NCBI RefSeq assembly: GCF_017876775.1
Contig: NZ_JAGIOP010000002.1
Span: forward strand, 1-64,000
Direction: 5' to 3'
DNA from: Mycolicibacterium lutetiense
GTDB taxonomy: Bacteria > Actinomycetota > Actinomycetes > Mycobacteriales > Mycobacteriaceae
Length of the DNA: 64,000 nt
A program made the translations under genes and the position numbers. The notes beneath the pieces were generated by a model. It ran no database searches. It was not told the origin of the DNA and saw only the letters and a program-made list of their open reading frames with translations. This document shows positions 50,584 to 58,226 of this stretch, piece after piece (position 1 is the stretch's first letter; each line of letters opens with the position of its first letter).

Positions 50584-51030
50584 ATGAGCTTCACAATCGA
50601 GACCGGCGACCTTTTCGCGCACCCGTCTGAGGCGCTCGCACATGGCGTCAATTGCATCGGAGTCGCCGGCGCCGGTGTCGCAGCAATCATGAAACAGCGC
50701 CACCCAAACGCGATTCACCAATACGAGGTGCTTGCACGCCGAGGTGAGCTTCCAGTTGGCGGGGCGATGATATGCCCCCAAGGGCCGGGAGATATGACGA
50801 TCATCCACTGCGCCAGTCAGTATGAGCCGGGCCCCGACGCCCGACCCGAATGGCTACGCTCGTCGCTGACCGTCGGGCTCGAACTCGCAGTCTCGCACGG
50901 GATCGCGTCCGTGGCGCTGCCACTCATCGGCGGAGGCATTGGTGGTCTCGATCCGAAAGAGGCCGAACAGATCATTCGCGAAGTCGCCGAGTCTTCCTCG
51001 GTAGCGGTCACGCTCGTGCTGCTCGGGTAG
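50584..51030 (+). CDS. Macro-domain protein
   Basis: 148 residues from ATG 50584, with GAAAGAGA upstream. Macro fold landmarks: EALAHGVNCIGVAGAGVAA (ADP-ribose loop 1), HPNAIHQYEVLARRGELPVG, and ALPLIGGGIGGL (loop 2). It most resembles small Poa1/ALC1/DarG-like domains that bind ADP-ribose or remove it from DNA or protein. No DarT-like ADP-ribosyltransferase is seen nearby, so an antitoxin role lacks support here. Confidence 0.85.
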   Translation: MSFTIETGDLFAHPSEALAHGVNCIGVAGAGVAAIMKQRHPNAIHQYEVLARRGELPVGGAMICPQGPGDMTIIHCASQYEPGPDARPEWLRSSLTVGLELAVSHGIASVALPLIGGGIGGLDPKEAEQIIREVAESSSVAVTLVLLG

Positions 51031-51229
51031 AACCTGATTCGGCGCCACAGATTGGCCGGGACACGCCGTCGGACATGCATATTTCGTTCCACAATGCTTT
51101 GTCGGATGCCGGTGCAACGATTGAGGTAATCCGGTGCGGGAACACCCACAGGCCGGAGTGCCGGGGAAGTATTCCGGCTACGTTCTCGCACCGGATTACC
51201 GCAACAGAAACTAAACGAGAGGTTCCGCC

Positions 51230-51865
51230 ATGACTGTCCCTATCGCTCAGGCCCCCGTGGCCGCTGCTCCGCCGGTCGCTCAGGCACCGGTTGCTGCCGC
51301 TCCGGTTGCTCAGGCGCCCGTGGTCGCTGCTCCGGTTGCTCAGGCGCCCGTGGTCGCTGCTCCGGTTGCTCAGGCTCCGGTGGCTGCCGCGCCGGCTCCG
51401 GCCGCCGCTCCCGCCGCCACCTACGGAGGCATCACGGCGGCCCCGGCGATCGGTTCGATTCCCACCGGCGGCGGTGGTGGTATCAGCGACGAGCACTTCA
51501 ACAAGCCGATCCTGTTCCGCCTGCTGTCGGTGAGCCCGCGCTACAGCAAGTACGAAAAGGCCGAGGTTTCGACACCCACCGTCGACTACATCGTGCTCGA
51601 TCCGGCCACCGGTGCCTTCACCGAGATCAAGAATGCGGTGATGATGCAGAAGCACATCCGGAACGAGCTGGTGGCATGTTTCCAGCGCGGAATGACCGCG
51701 GTGACCGCCGTGGCCATCAAGGTGCCGACGCAGAACGACGAACCGGCCAAGGTGCTGCGCGCGTTCGACGACCAGAACACGGGCTACGGCGCCGAACTGG
51801 CCACGCAGTACTTGCGTGAGGCCGCGATCAGCCAGTTCAACTGGTGGACCGCCACCGCCGCCTGA
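51230..51865 (+). CDS. Protein with N-terminal Ala/Pro repeats and conserved C-terminal domain
   Basis: 211 residues from ATG 51230. Residues 5-60 are tandem units based on VAQAPVVAAP, nearly identical at DNA level, so copy number may vary between strains. Residues 80-211 form a distinct globular domain (HFNKPILFRLLSVSPRYSKY, PATGAFTEIKNAVMMQKHIR, QYLREAAISQFNWWTATAA). The arrangement resembles plasmid or phage single-copy structural or DNA-binding proteins but I cannot name it. A strong terminator follows, implying high expression. Confidence 0.65.
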   Translation: MTVPIAQAPVAAAPPVAQAPVAAAPVAQAPVVAAPVAQAPVVAAPVAQAPVAAAPAPAAAPAATYGGITAAPAIGSIPTGGGGGISDEHFNKPILFRLLSVSPRYSKYEKAEVSTPTVDYIVLDPATGAFTEIKNAVMMQKHIRNELVACFQRGMTAVTAVAIKVPTQNDEPAKVLRAFDDQNTGYGAELATQYLREAAISQFNWWTATAA

Positions 51866-51873
51866 CCCGCGAT

Positions 51874-51920
51874 CAACACACGGCCCGTGCCTCAACCGGT
51901 GCGGGTCGTGTGTTGTTCTC
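51874..51920 (+). terminator. Terminator after the Ala/Pro-repeat gene
   Basis: CAACACACGGCCCG pairs with CGGGTCGTGTGTTG across a short loop, followed by TTCTC. Confidence 0.75.
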
Positions 51921-52015
51921 ACCGGCACTTGCGTAGACGCGTTGCGCGGAGTGATGCGGCGGCAACATAGCTAGCATCACCGCCGACATACCTGCAAGGG
52001 AAAGGCAGAGTCTTC

Positions 52016-52570
52016 ATGAGCGAAGACGTCACCACCGGCGAGCCGACTTACTTCCGCCCGCCCAACGCTGATACCGGCGAGCCGACGCTGGCCGTCTACT
52101 TCTCGGCCGAGTTGTTCCCTCTGATGCGTGCCTACGAGTACGACGTCGCCGCCAAGACGGACCAACTCGCTGCCGATGTTCGCGACCACCTGGACAGGTT
52201 GGGCATCGCAATCCGGCCTACCATCCGGCACGGCCGCCTGCGCGCGCTGCAGGATATCGAGCCCGACGAGAACGGCGTCAACCGCGACCCCATGGTTGTT
52301 TCGACAGTCGTCGCGTATCTGACCGATGCCGAGCCCGATGACCCGCGTCTGGTCCCACTACTAGAGAACAGTTTTCACGGCCACCGCATTGACGCGCAGA
52401 TCGAGTTCGAGATTCCGACCACCGCCAGCGAAGCGGCGCTAGCCGAGCAGGAAAAGGCTGACGCTGAGCGTGCCGCGGAGTACCGCGTCAAAGCCGATGC
52501 CGCGCGTGCGGAAGCTGCGGACCGGGAAGCTCGACCGTTCGACCAGGACATGAGCGAGCTGTTCGACTGA
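52016..52570 (+). CDS. Hypothetical protein with coiled-coil C-terminus
   Basis: 184 residues from ATG 52016. The first 130 residues look globular (TLAVYFSAELFPLMRAYEYD, LENSFHGHRIDAQIEFEIPT), the last 45 are a charged helix (AEQEKADAERAAEYRVKADA) ending in an acidic DQDMSELFD tail reminiscent of protein-docking tails of ssDNA-binding proteins. No family recognised. Followed by a terminator. Confidence 0.6.
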   Translation: MSEDVTTGEPTYFRPPNADTGEPTLAVYFSAELFPLMRAYEYDVAAKTDQLAADVRDHLDRLGIAIRPTIRHGRLRALQDIEPDENGVNRDPMVVSTVVAYLTDAEPDDPRLVPLLENSFHGHRIDAQIEFEIPTTASEAALAEQEKADAERAAEYRVKADAARAEAADREARPFDQDMSELFD

Positions 52571-52578
52571 ACCTCGCC

Positions 52579-52618
52579 AAAGGCCCGAGCGCGGAAATGT
52601 CATCGTGCTCGGGCCTTT
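52579..52618 (+). terminator. Intrinsic terminator
   Basis: Perfect 12-bp stem AAAGGCCCGAGC / GCTCGGGCCTTT with a T-containing tail, 8 bases after the stop at 52570. Confidence 0.88.
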
Positions 52619-52652
52619 GTCCTGTCTACACCTGATGAAAGGACGACATCCT

Positions 52653-52844
52653 GTGGCGCATTTTGGTGGACGCACACCCGATCGCGTCGCCGCCGACCAG
52701 CTTCTGGACAGGGCGCAGCTGCTCGACGCTGCGGGGAAATCGGAGCAGGCGAGTGAACTGCGCCGACGCGCTTCGAAGCTGATCGGGGTCAATCGCAAGT
52801 TCGAATGGCCGAAAGACGTGACAGGCTCTCCACCAGCGCCGTGA
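52653..52844 (+). CDS. Hypothetical small protein
   Basis: 63 residues from GTG 52653, with AAAGGACG upstream (ATG 52635 is an alternative). Helical, with DRVAADQLLDRAQLLDAAGK and a basic ELRRRASKLIGVNRKFEWP. No family recognised. Confidence 0.5.
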   Translation: MAHFGGRTPDRVAADQLLDRAQLLDAAGKSEQASELRRRASKLIGVNRKFEWPKDVTGSPPAP

Positions 52845-52900
52845 AACCGCTGCGCAACAGTAAAAGCAAGCCCCCAGTTGCTCCGGTCCAAAGTCGGCAG

Positions 52901-52921
52901 TAATCTCCAATTTAGAGAATA
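52901..52921 (+). promoter_or_regulatory. Recurrent palindromic element, copy f
   Basis: AATCTCCAATTTAGAGAATA, only about 20 bases before GTG 52940, so it overlaps the likely promoter of that gene. Confidence 0.7.
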
Positions 52922-52939
52922 GAAGGGTATGGCTGCATT

Positions 52940-53233
52940 GTGATTTCACGTTCCATACTTCAGCGCATGGCGCTGGCGGGCGCGTTGACCGCCGGCGTCG
53001 GGGGAGCGACCACCACGGCCCTTCCAGGACTGAGCCACTGGCCGGCGCCATCGGTGATCGTGACCGTTGCTGCCATCACCCTCCTGGGCGGGCTGATCCG
53101 CAAGGTGTTACTGGTTGCGGCCGTTGCAGTCCTGCTCACAGTCGCGCTTGTTGCCGTGGATGCGGCAACAGGTCAACACATCCAGCAAGCGCTGAACCCG
53201 GCGGCGGCGCTGCGCATGGTGGGTCAACCGTGA
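52940..53233 (+). CDS. Small membrane protein
   Basis: 97 residues from GTG 52940. Two or three hydrophobic segments (MALAGALTAGVGGATTTALP, VIVTVAAITLLGGLI, VLLVAAVAVLLTVALVAV). No ribosome binding site is obvious and the regulon palindrome is close, so the mRNA may be leaderless. No family recognised. Confidence 0.6.
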   Translation: MISRSILQRMALAGALTAGVGGATTTALPGLSHWPAPSVIVTVAAITLLGGLIRKVLLVAAVAVLLTVALVAVDAATGQHIQQALNPAAALRMVGQP

Positions 53234-53313
53234 CCGTCAGCCGCGCATACGTGACCGACACCGAGACGGGCGTAGTCATCTACGTCGGTATATCCCTGTT
53301 GCACTGCGCCTAA
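53230..53313 (+). CDS. Very short coupled open frame
   Basis: 27 codons from GTG 53230, overlapping the previous stop (GTGA): VTVSRAYVTDTETGVVIYVG then ISLLHCA. Likely a truncated or leader-type peptide. It is followed by the duplicated leader sequence described at 53308. Confidence 0.35.
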   Translation: MTVSRAYVTDTETGVVIYVGISLLHCA

Positions 53314-53343
53314 TCCACCACTACAGACGGGATTCCGTCCATG
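53308..53343 (+). repeat. Duplicated gene leader, copy 1
   Basis: GCGCCTAATCCACCACTACA followed by GA-GG-ATTCCG-TC and ATG. About 30 of 36 positions match copy 2 at 54322-54357. Both copies contain the upstream stop and end at the ATG of the next gene. Confidence 0.7.
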
Positions 53344-53559
53344 ACCACCATGAACGCCACCGACGCACCCCTGCCAGCAGTTGACTTTGATGGCAACGTC
53401 TCCAGTGTCGTCAAGTGGATTGAGGACGACGGCCTCGGCTGGTTCCTGGCGGTATGCCGTGACGGTGCAACACGGCAGGTTTCCACCGACGAACTGATCG
53501 GGTTCGGGGTAGACCCGGCCCGCAACGTAAACCCCATGCGGCCGAACACTGCCCGCTAA
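53341..53559 (+). CDS. Hypothetical small protein
   Basis: 72 residues from ATG 53341. Reads VDFDGNVSSVVKWIEDDGLG then FLAVCRDGATRQVSTDEL, a compact beta-rich pattern. Its leader is shared with the gene at 54355. No family recognised. Confidence 0.6.
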   Translation: MTTMNATDAPLPAVDFDGNVSSVVKWIEDDGLGWFLAVCRDGATRQVSTDELIGFGVDPARNVNPMRPNTAR

Positions 53560-53616
53560 CCACCTGGCCCAGCGGCCTGACTGGCCGCCGGGAAGTTCCA
53601 TCTGAAGGAGTTCGAC

Positions 53617-54327
53617 ATGAACGCAAGTCCCACCAACTGTCAATGCGTCGGACGTCGCGACGAATCCGACCCGCATTCGGTCCACTGTGACTCTGCCGGC
53701 GAGGGCGCGGACGTTCGCCCGATCGAGGTGGGCGACCGTGTTCAGTACCGCGAACGCGTTGGGCAGGAATCCCGCGCATTCCACGGAACCATCCTCGGAA
53801 TCCATAGCGGCATAGCCACGATCGATCTGGGCGGCGGCGGACGGTCTAGCGTCGCCGTCGAACGACTTTCCCTCGTAGCCATCGACCCGTACGCGCCCGG
53901 CGCGGTGTACCGCTGCCGGATAGACATCAGCACCGACTACCGCACACACGAGGCGTTCGTCATCATCGACGCGCTTGAGGAATACGCGTCGCGCCAGCGA
54001 TGGCGGGCAGAAGACGGCGACAACGCCGAACTCCTGAAGGAGCTGGCAGACACTGCCGACCGGCTGCGCGAACAGTTCCACGCCCAGATGCACGACGGAG
54101 CAAACGTTGTCGACGCCGCGGGAATCGCGCAGGAACCCGTTCCGATCGGCGTCGGCGACGTCGTGACGTGGACCTACGGCCACTCCGCGCCGTGGAACGG
54201 CGCCGAACAGCGCACGGGCACCGTCACCGCGCTCGATACCGACGTGAACGTTGCAACGATCGCCGACGCCGCCGACGGCCGCTCCTGCATCGTCGACGAT
54301 TATCCGAACCGCCTGCGCCGCGCCTAA
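53617..54327 (+). CDS. Hypothetical protein with two SH3-like segments
   Basis: 236 residues from ATG 53617 with GAAGGAG upstream. Cys/His N-terminus (NCQCVGRRDESDPHSVHC), then two barrel-like segments (VGDRVQYRERV...GTILGIHSGIATI and VGDVVTWTYGH...GTVTALDTDVNVATI) flanking a helical middle (AELLKELADTADRLREQFHA). No family recognised. Confidence 0.6.
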   Translation: MNASPTNCQCVGRRDESDPHSVHCDSAGEGADVRPIEVGDRVQYRERVGQESRAFHGTILGIHSGIATIDLGGGGRSSVAVERLSLVAIDPYAPGAVYRCRIDISTDYRTHEAFVIIDALEEYASRQRWRAEDGDNAELLKELADTADRLREQFHAQMHDGANVVDAAGIAQEPVPIGVGDVVTWTYGHSAPWNGAEQRTGTVTALDTDVNVATIADAADGRSCIVDDYPNRLRRA

Positions 54328-54357
54328 TCCACCACCACAGAAGGTATTCCGATCATG
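54322..54357 (+). repeat. Duplicated gene leader, copy 2
   Basis: CGCGCCTAATCCACCACCAC followed by AGAAGG-ATTCCG-TC and ATG; counterpart of 53308-53343. Confidence 0.7.
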
Positions 54358-54855
54358 CCTACTTACTATCCCGGTGACCACCTGCGCACACCCGTCGACC
54401 TTGCCGCCGACGCGGCCGAGGCCGCCGAATCCCGACCTCACCCCGACGCCGGATTGCCGCTGCCGGTCCACCACCTCGATGAGGGACATTTGGCGGCCGA
54501 CAAACAACGCGGCGTGTGCCCGCACAGCGGCACCGGCGACATGGCCCACGGTTGCCCGCGCGGATGCGAGGGTGCCAGGGAGCACTACTCGAACGACGGG
54601 CACCCACAATGCGAGGACGACCCGTTCGGCGAGACCACCGCTGACGACGCCGAGAAGCTGCCCTACGAGTGCCCGGACTGCGGTGATCGTCACGACGGGA
54701 TGACCACCGGCACCGAACGATGCCCAGATTGTGAAGGCGGCAACCAGTGCGAAGGCCACGAGTCCCTGGCCGGCGAGCACATGGGTGAGTCGGTGTACTG
54801 CGATGGCTCTTGCCGACGGGCAGCGAAGCGCGGCCGCACCCCCGGGCGGGCATAA
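54355..54855 (+). CDS. Cysteine-rich putative zinc-binding protein
   Basis: 166 residues from ATG 54355. At least ten cysteines, mostly as CxxC pairs (YECPDCGDRHD, RCPDCEGGNQCEGHE) plus CPRGCEG and CDGSCRRA. A probable multi-zinc nucleic-acid-binding protein. The ribosome binding site AGAAGG lies in the duplicated leader. No named family. Confidence 0.6.
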   Translation: MPTYYPGDHLRTPVDLAADAAEAAESRPHPDAGLPLPVHHLDEGHLAADKQRGVCPHSGTGDMAHGCPRGCEGAREHYSNDGHPQCEDDPFGETTADDAEKLPYECPDCGDRHDGMTTGTERCPDCEGGNQCEGHESLAGEHMGESVYCDGSCRRAAKRGRTPGRA

Positions 54856-54857
54856 CC

Positions 54858-55001
54858 ATGGCGAACAAAACGACCTACGTCGCCACCGCTCCCGACGGCA
54901 GCACCCGCACCCGCACGTCCACCCGGACCTACACGCACGCCGTGCTGGTCTTCGGGCGGAACTGGTACGCCAAGGTGCGCCGGAACGGGCTATGTCGCTG
55001 A
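54858..55001 (+). CDS. Small protein with probable frameshifted C-terminus
   Basis: 47 residues from ATG 54858 (KTTYVATAPDGSTRTRTSTR), ending LCR at TGA 55001. Another plus frame continues smoothly from about 54980 (AGTGYVADEECVDCDGTGEW, stop 55047) with a zinc-like CVDC motif, so the intact gene may have been longer. Confidence 0.45.
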   Translation: MANKTTYVATAPDGSTRTRTSTRTYTHAVLVFGRNWYAKVRRNGLCR

Positions 55002-55093
55002 CGAAGAATGCGTCGATTGTGACGGAACCGGCGAGTGGTTCGAGTGACCAACAACAGGCCACGCAAGGCCAAATTATCGGAACAGGAGGAGCC

Positions 55094-55234
55094 GTGAGCA
55101 GAGCTACCGAGATCGTCACAACCATGCTGGTCTATGAGTCCATTGGTGGTGGTCACGTGAGTCGCAACGAGGCCGAGCGCCTGGCGGGCGAAGTTGTCGA
55201 GGCGTTGACCGAGGCGGGTTTCGACCTGACGTAA
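55094..55234 (+). CDS. Hypothetical small protein
   Basis: 46 residues from GTG 55094 with AGGAGGA upstream; helical (SRNEAERLAGEVVEALTEAG). The stop lies inside a CTGACGTAA repeat. Confidence 0.55.
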   Translation: MSRATEIVTTMLVYESIGGGHVSRNEAERLAGEVVEALTEAGFDLT

Positions 55235-55278
55235 TCGGTGAGACACGTTGAGCACCAAGGTCACAAAGGGGTCTGACG

Positions 55279-55434
55279 ATGAAGATACCGATCAGCGAGC
55301 TCGACGCACAGGACGCCGGGGCGCGGAACTGCCCGGCGGTGCGGCCGGGCACGTTGGGATACCAAGGCTGCCGCCGAGTGGACGGGCACCCTGGCCCGCA
55401 TGTGTCACAAGACCGTGGCGAGTGGACGACATAA
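55279..55434 (+). CDS. Hypothetical small Cys/His protein
   Basis: 51 residues from ATG 55279: MKIPISELDAQDAGARNCPA then a YQGCRRVDGHPGPHV segment with Cys and His spaced as in small zinc proteins. No family recognised. Confidence 0.5.
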   Translation: MKIPISELDAQDAGARNCPAVRPGTLGYQGCRRVDGHPGPHVSQDRGEWTT

Positions 55435-55444
55435 GGAATAGGAC

Positions 55445-55633
55445 ATGGACATAGATGGACTGCTCGACAGCGAGGGCGACTGGGAGGTGCGATCGAGTGT
55501 CTACCGGGATGGGAAACTCGTCGGCCACGTGGACGTTATGTCCGCTGGCACATTCGACAACCTCAGTCACACGGTCTCCTGCGCATTTGAAGAACGAGAT
55601 GTGGTGCGGCGTATCCGGAAACCGCGAAAGTAG
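55445..55633 (+). CDS. Hypothetical small protein
   Basis: 62 residues from ATG 55445, with AAGGAAT upstream. Beta-rich (WEVRSSVYRDGKLVGHVDVM), basic end RRIRKPRK. No family recognised. Confidence 0.55.
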   Translation: MDIDGLLDSEGDWEVRSSVYRDGKLVGHVDVMSAGTFDNLSHTVSCAFEERDVVRRIRKPRK

Positions 55634-55751
55634 GTGACCGTAAGGGGGGCACGACGTAGACGATGATCTGGGGCCTGCGGACCAGCGAATCGCCGCCAAG
55701 GGCTTACGTAATCGGCGGCAGACGGCGAAATCATCGGTGAAGGATGGGCGT

Positions 55752-55985
55752 ATGAGTGGACAGACATGGCTGGAGAACATCAGTCAAGACTTCGCCGTTG
55801 GCGACCATGTCACGGTCGGGTCCGTGGTCACTGTTCGGCGTGCCCGCAATCGGGCATCGCAGCACGCCACAGGCATCGTCACCGGCTACAACGATGTCGG
55901 AATTGTGGTGGAGTTCGACGGCGGGCCAATCAACGGTGCTACTTGGTGCACGGCCAGCCCGTTGGAACTTCGGCACCTGACGTAA
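55752..55985 (+). CDS. Hypothetical small SH3-like protein
   Basis: 77 residues from ATG 55752. AVGDHVTVGSVVTVRRARNR and TGIVTGYNDVGIVVEFDGG resemble the barrel proteins at 20766 and 53617. Ends in a CTGACGTAA repeat. Confidence 0.6.
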   Translation: MSGQTWLENISQDFAVGDHVTVGSVVTVRRARNRASQHATGIVTGYNDVGIVVEFDGGPINGATWCTASPLELRHLT

Positions 55986-56010
55986 TCGCGGTTCATCGCA
56001 GAGGAGAGGT

Positions 56011-56118
56011 ATGACGCACACCGACCTGTACTGGGAGCTCCGGGACCGGGGATACACCGACCCGGAAGCTCACCGAGTGACCGAAGAACCCGACCTGATC
56101 GAGGAGGTAATGACATAA
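56011..56118 (+). CDS. Hypothetical 35-residue protein
   Basis: ATG 56011 preceded by GAGGAGAGGT. Reads HTDLYWELRDRGYTDPEAHR then VTEEPDLIEEVMT. Acidic and helical. A further short frame (KKLADERLWGRV at 56140-56180) follows but has no good start. Confidence 0.5.
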   Translation: MTHTDLYWELRDRGYTDPEAHRVTEEPDLIEEVMT

Positions 56119-56218
56119 CCAGGCCCGTATTGGCCGCCGAGCTCAAGAAACTCGCCGATGAGCGACTGTGGGGGCGCGTCGGCGCCACAGCAACTGGAGA
56201 GTTGTCGGCCTCTTGGTC

Positions 56219-56239
56219 TATTCTCTATATTAGAGAATA
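56219..56239 (+). promoter_or_regulatory. Recurrent palindromic element, copy g
   Basis: ATTCTCTATATTAGAGAATA, nearly perfect palindrome, 20 bases before the ligase start. Confidence 0.75.
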
Positions 56240-56259
56240 GACCGGATGCTGAAAGGGCC

Positions 56260-57342
56260 ATGATGACCGCCGCAGGGGAACCCAGAACCGCGAGCCTCTA
56301 CTACCGGGAAGGCAACAGCGACAAGGAATACCATGCGAGGCTAGAACCCACCGACGCCGGATTCCTCGTCACTTTCGCCTATGGACGCCGGGGTTCGGCA
56401 CTGACCACCGGCACGAAGACCACCACCGCGGTGGACTACGCCAAGGCCACGGCGATCTTCGACAGGCTGGTCAAAGCCAAAGAGGCCAAGGGCTATACCC
56501 GCGGCGAGGACGGCACCCCATATCAGAACAGCGCCAGCGACCGCCACCCGTCTGGCGTGCTGCCCCAGCTGCTCAACGTCGCCGACCAGGCCGCTGCGAA
56601 CGAAGCCATCAACAGTGACAGCTGGTGCCTGCAGGAGAAGTACGACGGCCGTCGCATGTTGATTCGCAAGACCGGCGACACCGTCGAGGCCATCAACAAG
56701 TTGGGCCTGGCGGTAGGGGTGTCCGCGGCGGTGGCCCGTGCAGCTGGGTCCATCGACGGTGACTTCATCCTCGACGGGGAGATCATCGGCGATGTGCTGT
56801 ACGCCTTCGACATCTTCGAGTACGCAGGCAATGACCTGCGCGACAAGCCCTACCAAGAGCGCTACCGCATCCTGCTCGATCTGATCGCCCTGAACCTCGA
56901 TGACGCGATCGCGCCGACCCACAACTGGACCTCCCAGAGTGACAAGCGCCGGAAGCTGGCCGAGCTGCGGGACGCCAAGGCCGAGGGCGTGGTGTTCAAG
57001 CGCCTGGATGCACCGTATTCGCCGGGGCGGCCCAAAAGCGGCGGCCCACAGCTCAAGTTCAAGTTCGTCGAGACCCTGAGCGCCCTGGTGACCGCGGTCA
57101 ACACCCAGCGCAGCGTGGGCCTGAGCCTGCACGGCAACGACGGCCTGACCTTCGTCGGCAACGTCACCATTCCCGCCAACCACGACGTGCCGCCGGTCGG
57201 CGCCGTCGTCGAGGTCCGCTACCTCTACGCCGCCCCGGCGCTGTACCAGCCCGTCTACCTCGGTGTGCGCGACGACATCCTGCCCGCGGAATGCGTGATG
57301 GCGCAAGTGAAATTCAAGAACGGCCTGACTGGTGAACGCTGA
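56260..57342 (+). CDS. WGR-domain/ATP-dependent DNA ligase fusion
   Basis: 360 residues from ATG 56260 (ATG 56263 equally possible), GAAAGG upstream. Residues 8-75 are a WGR-like domain (LYYREGNSDKEYHARLEPTD, FAYGRRGSALTTGTKT), known from PARPs and some bacterial proteins as a DNA-end binder. The rest is a compact adenylation and OB-fold ligase: motif I LQEKYDGRRML (nucleotidyl Lys), motif III ILDGEII and YAFDIFEY, motif IV EGVVFKRLD, motif V LKFKF. It seals DNA nicks with ATP; on a plasmid it likely serves repair. The regulon palindrome sits at its promoter. Confidence 0.9.
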   Translation: MMTAAGEPRTASLYYREGNSDKEYHARLEPTDAGFLVTFAYGRRGSALTTGTKTTTAVDYAKATAIFDRLVKAKEAKGYTRGEDGTPYQNSASDRHPSGVLPQLLNVADQAAANEAINSDSWCLQEKYDGRRMLIRKTGDTVEAINKLGLAVGVSAAVARAAGSIDGDFILDGEIIGDVLYAFDIFEYAGNDLRDKPYQERYRILLDLIALNLDDAIAPTHNWTSQSDKRRKLAELRDAKAEGVVFKRLDAPYSPGRPKSGGPQLKFKFVETLSALVTAVNTQRSVGLSLHGNDGLTFVGNVTIPANHDVPPVGAVVEVRYLYAAPALYQPVYLGVRDDILPAECVMAQVKFKNGLTGER

Positions 57343-57385
57343 CGGCGAAAATTCACAATCAACGCGCGGTGGCGGCGGAGGACTC

Positions 57386-57577
57386 ATGCGACATCACCGC
57401 GAGACCACGACGGATGGCGACCTGTTCGATCCCCCCGAACCGGGCAAGTTCATCGTCGATTGTGCCTGTGGCGACACCTATCTCGTTGACAAGCCAAGGC
57501 GGTCCGATGCCGAGTTCGAGGCACTGGAAGCCGCCGCACTGGCGCACGCCAGGAGACGACATGGCCACACCGTCTGA
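57386..57577 (+). CDS. Hypothetical small protein
   Basis: 63 residues from ATG 57386 with GGCGGAGGA upstream (GTG 57332, overlapping the ligase stop, is possible). Contains GKFIVDCACGDTYLVDKPRR. A fragment of a paralogue lies at 58130-58206. Confidence 0.55.
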   Translation: MRHHRETTTDGDLFDPPEPGKFIVDCACGDTYLVDKPRRSDAEFEALEAAALAHARRRHGHTV

Positions 57578-57827
57578 GCTTGTGAAGCAGGCTCTCGATG
57601 AGGCTGCCGGTTTCGGCACCGGAGACTGGGCCGACCGTGCACTCGCTGCGCTCCGTGAAGGCGGTTACGAGGTCACCCTTCGCAATCCGTGCAGGTGCGG
57701 GTGCGAAAAAGCCACGAGATCAGCACCTGTGCCCGTGCGGCTGCGGACATCCCTACGAGGACGCAGTACGCAAGGTGATGGGTGGCCCGATGTACCTGAA
57801 CTGGGACCAGGCGAGCGCCAACATTGA
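57561..57827 (+). CDS. Small zinc-like protein, possibly frameshifted
   Basis: 88 codons from ATG 57561. The first 45 residues are convincing (ATPSELVKQALDEAAGFGTG, DWADRALAALREGGYEV). After about 57690 another frame is better: it reads HLCPCGCGHPYEDAVRKVMG and NWDQASANIDEHPDEPCKWP to TGA 57864. Either two overlapping genes (second from GTG 57655) or one gene with an indel near 57690. Confidence 0.45.
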   Translation: MATPSELVKQALDEAAGFGTGDWADRALAALREGGYEVTLRNPCRCGCEKATRSAPVPVRLRTSLRGRSTQGDGWPDVPELGPGERQH

Positions 57828-57890
57828 CGAGCACCCCGACGAGCCGTGCAAGTGGCCGGCCTGACGTAGGCGCAATGATCGGATGGGGGA

Positions 57891-58067
57891 ATGATGGAGT
57901 TTGAGACTCGTCAGATCGTGATCGCTCACGAGGTTATGTGGGAAGCGATCAGCGAATGGGCAGGTAAGCGCGGCCTTCGCCTAGTGCAGATACCGGGGTC
58001 GGGCTACGCCGAGGACGACCTACCGGCGTACATTTTCTCCCCGATCGACCCGACAAAGTTGAGATAG
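57891..58067 (+). CDS. Hypothetical small protein
   Basis: 58 residues from ATG 57891: EFETRQIVIAHEVMWEAISE, then RGLRLVQIPGSGYAEDDLPA. Just before it GATCGGATGGGGG could bind ribosomes. Followed by an intergenic repeat (58068-58100) similar to 55235-55265. Confidence 0.55.
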   Translation: MMEFETRQIVIAHEVMWEAISEWAGKRGLRLVQIPGSGYAEDDLPAYIFSPIDPTKLR

Positions 58068-58129
58068 TCAGTGAAACACGTTGATCGCCAAGGACACAAC
58101 GCGAAATTGTCAGTGGAATAATCCATCCA

Positions 58130-58206
58130 GCATCACCGCGAGGCCACGGCAGACGGCGACCTCTACAGCCACTTCATAGCTGTGTGGGCGCCCGCGCCAA
58201 GCTGAC
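58130..58206 (+). pseudogene. Fragment of a paralogue of the gene at 57386
   Basis: HHREATADGDLYSHFIAVWA matches HHRETTTDGDLF of the upstream gene, but no start codon is present and a stop follows within 25 codons. Confidence 0.5.
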
Positions 58207-58226
58207 GTAGGGGAGACTGCCAAAGC

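Noticed and set aside
56341..57387. 348-codon frame opposite the DNA ligase
   Set aside because: Antisense shadow of a gene with all ligase motifs.
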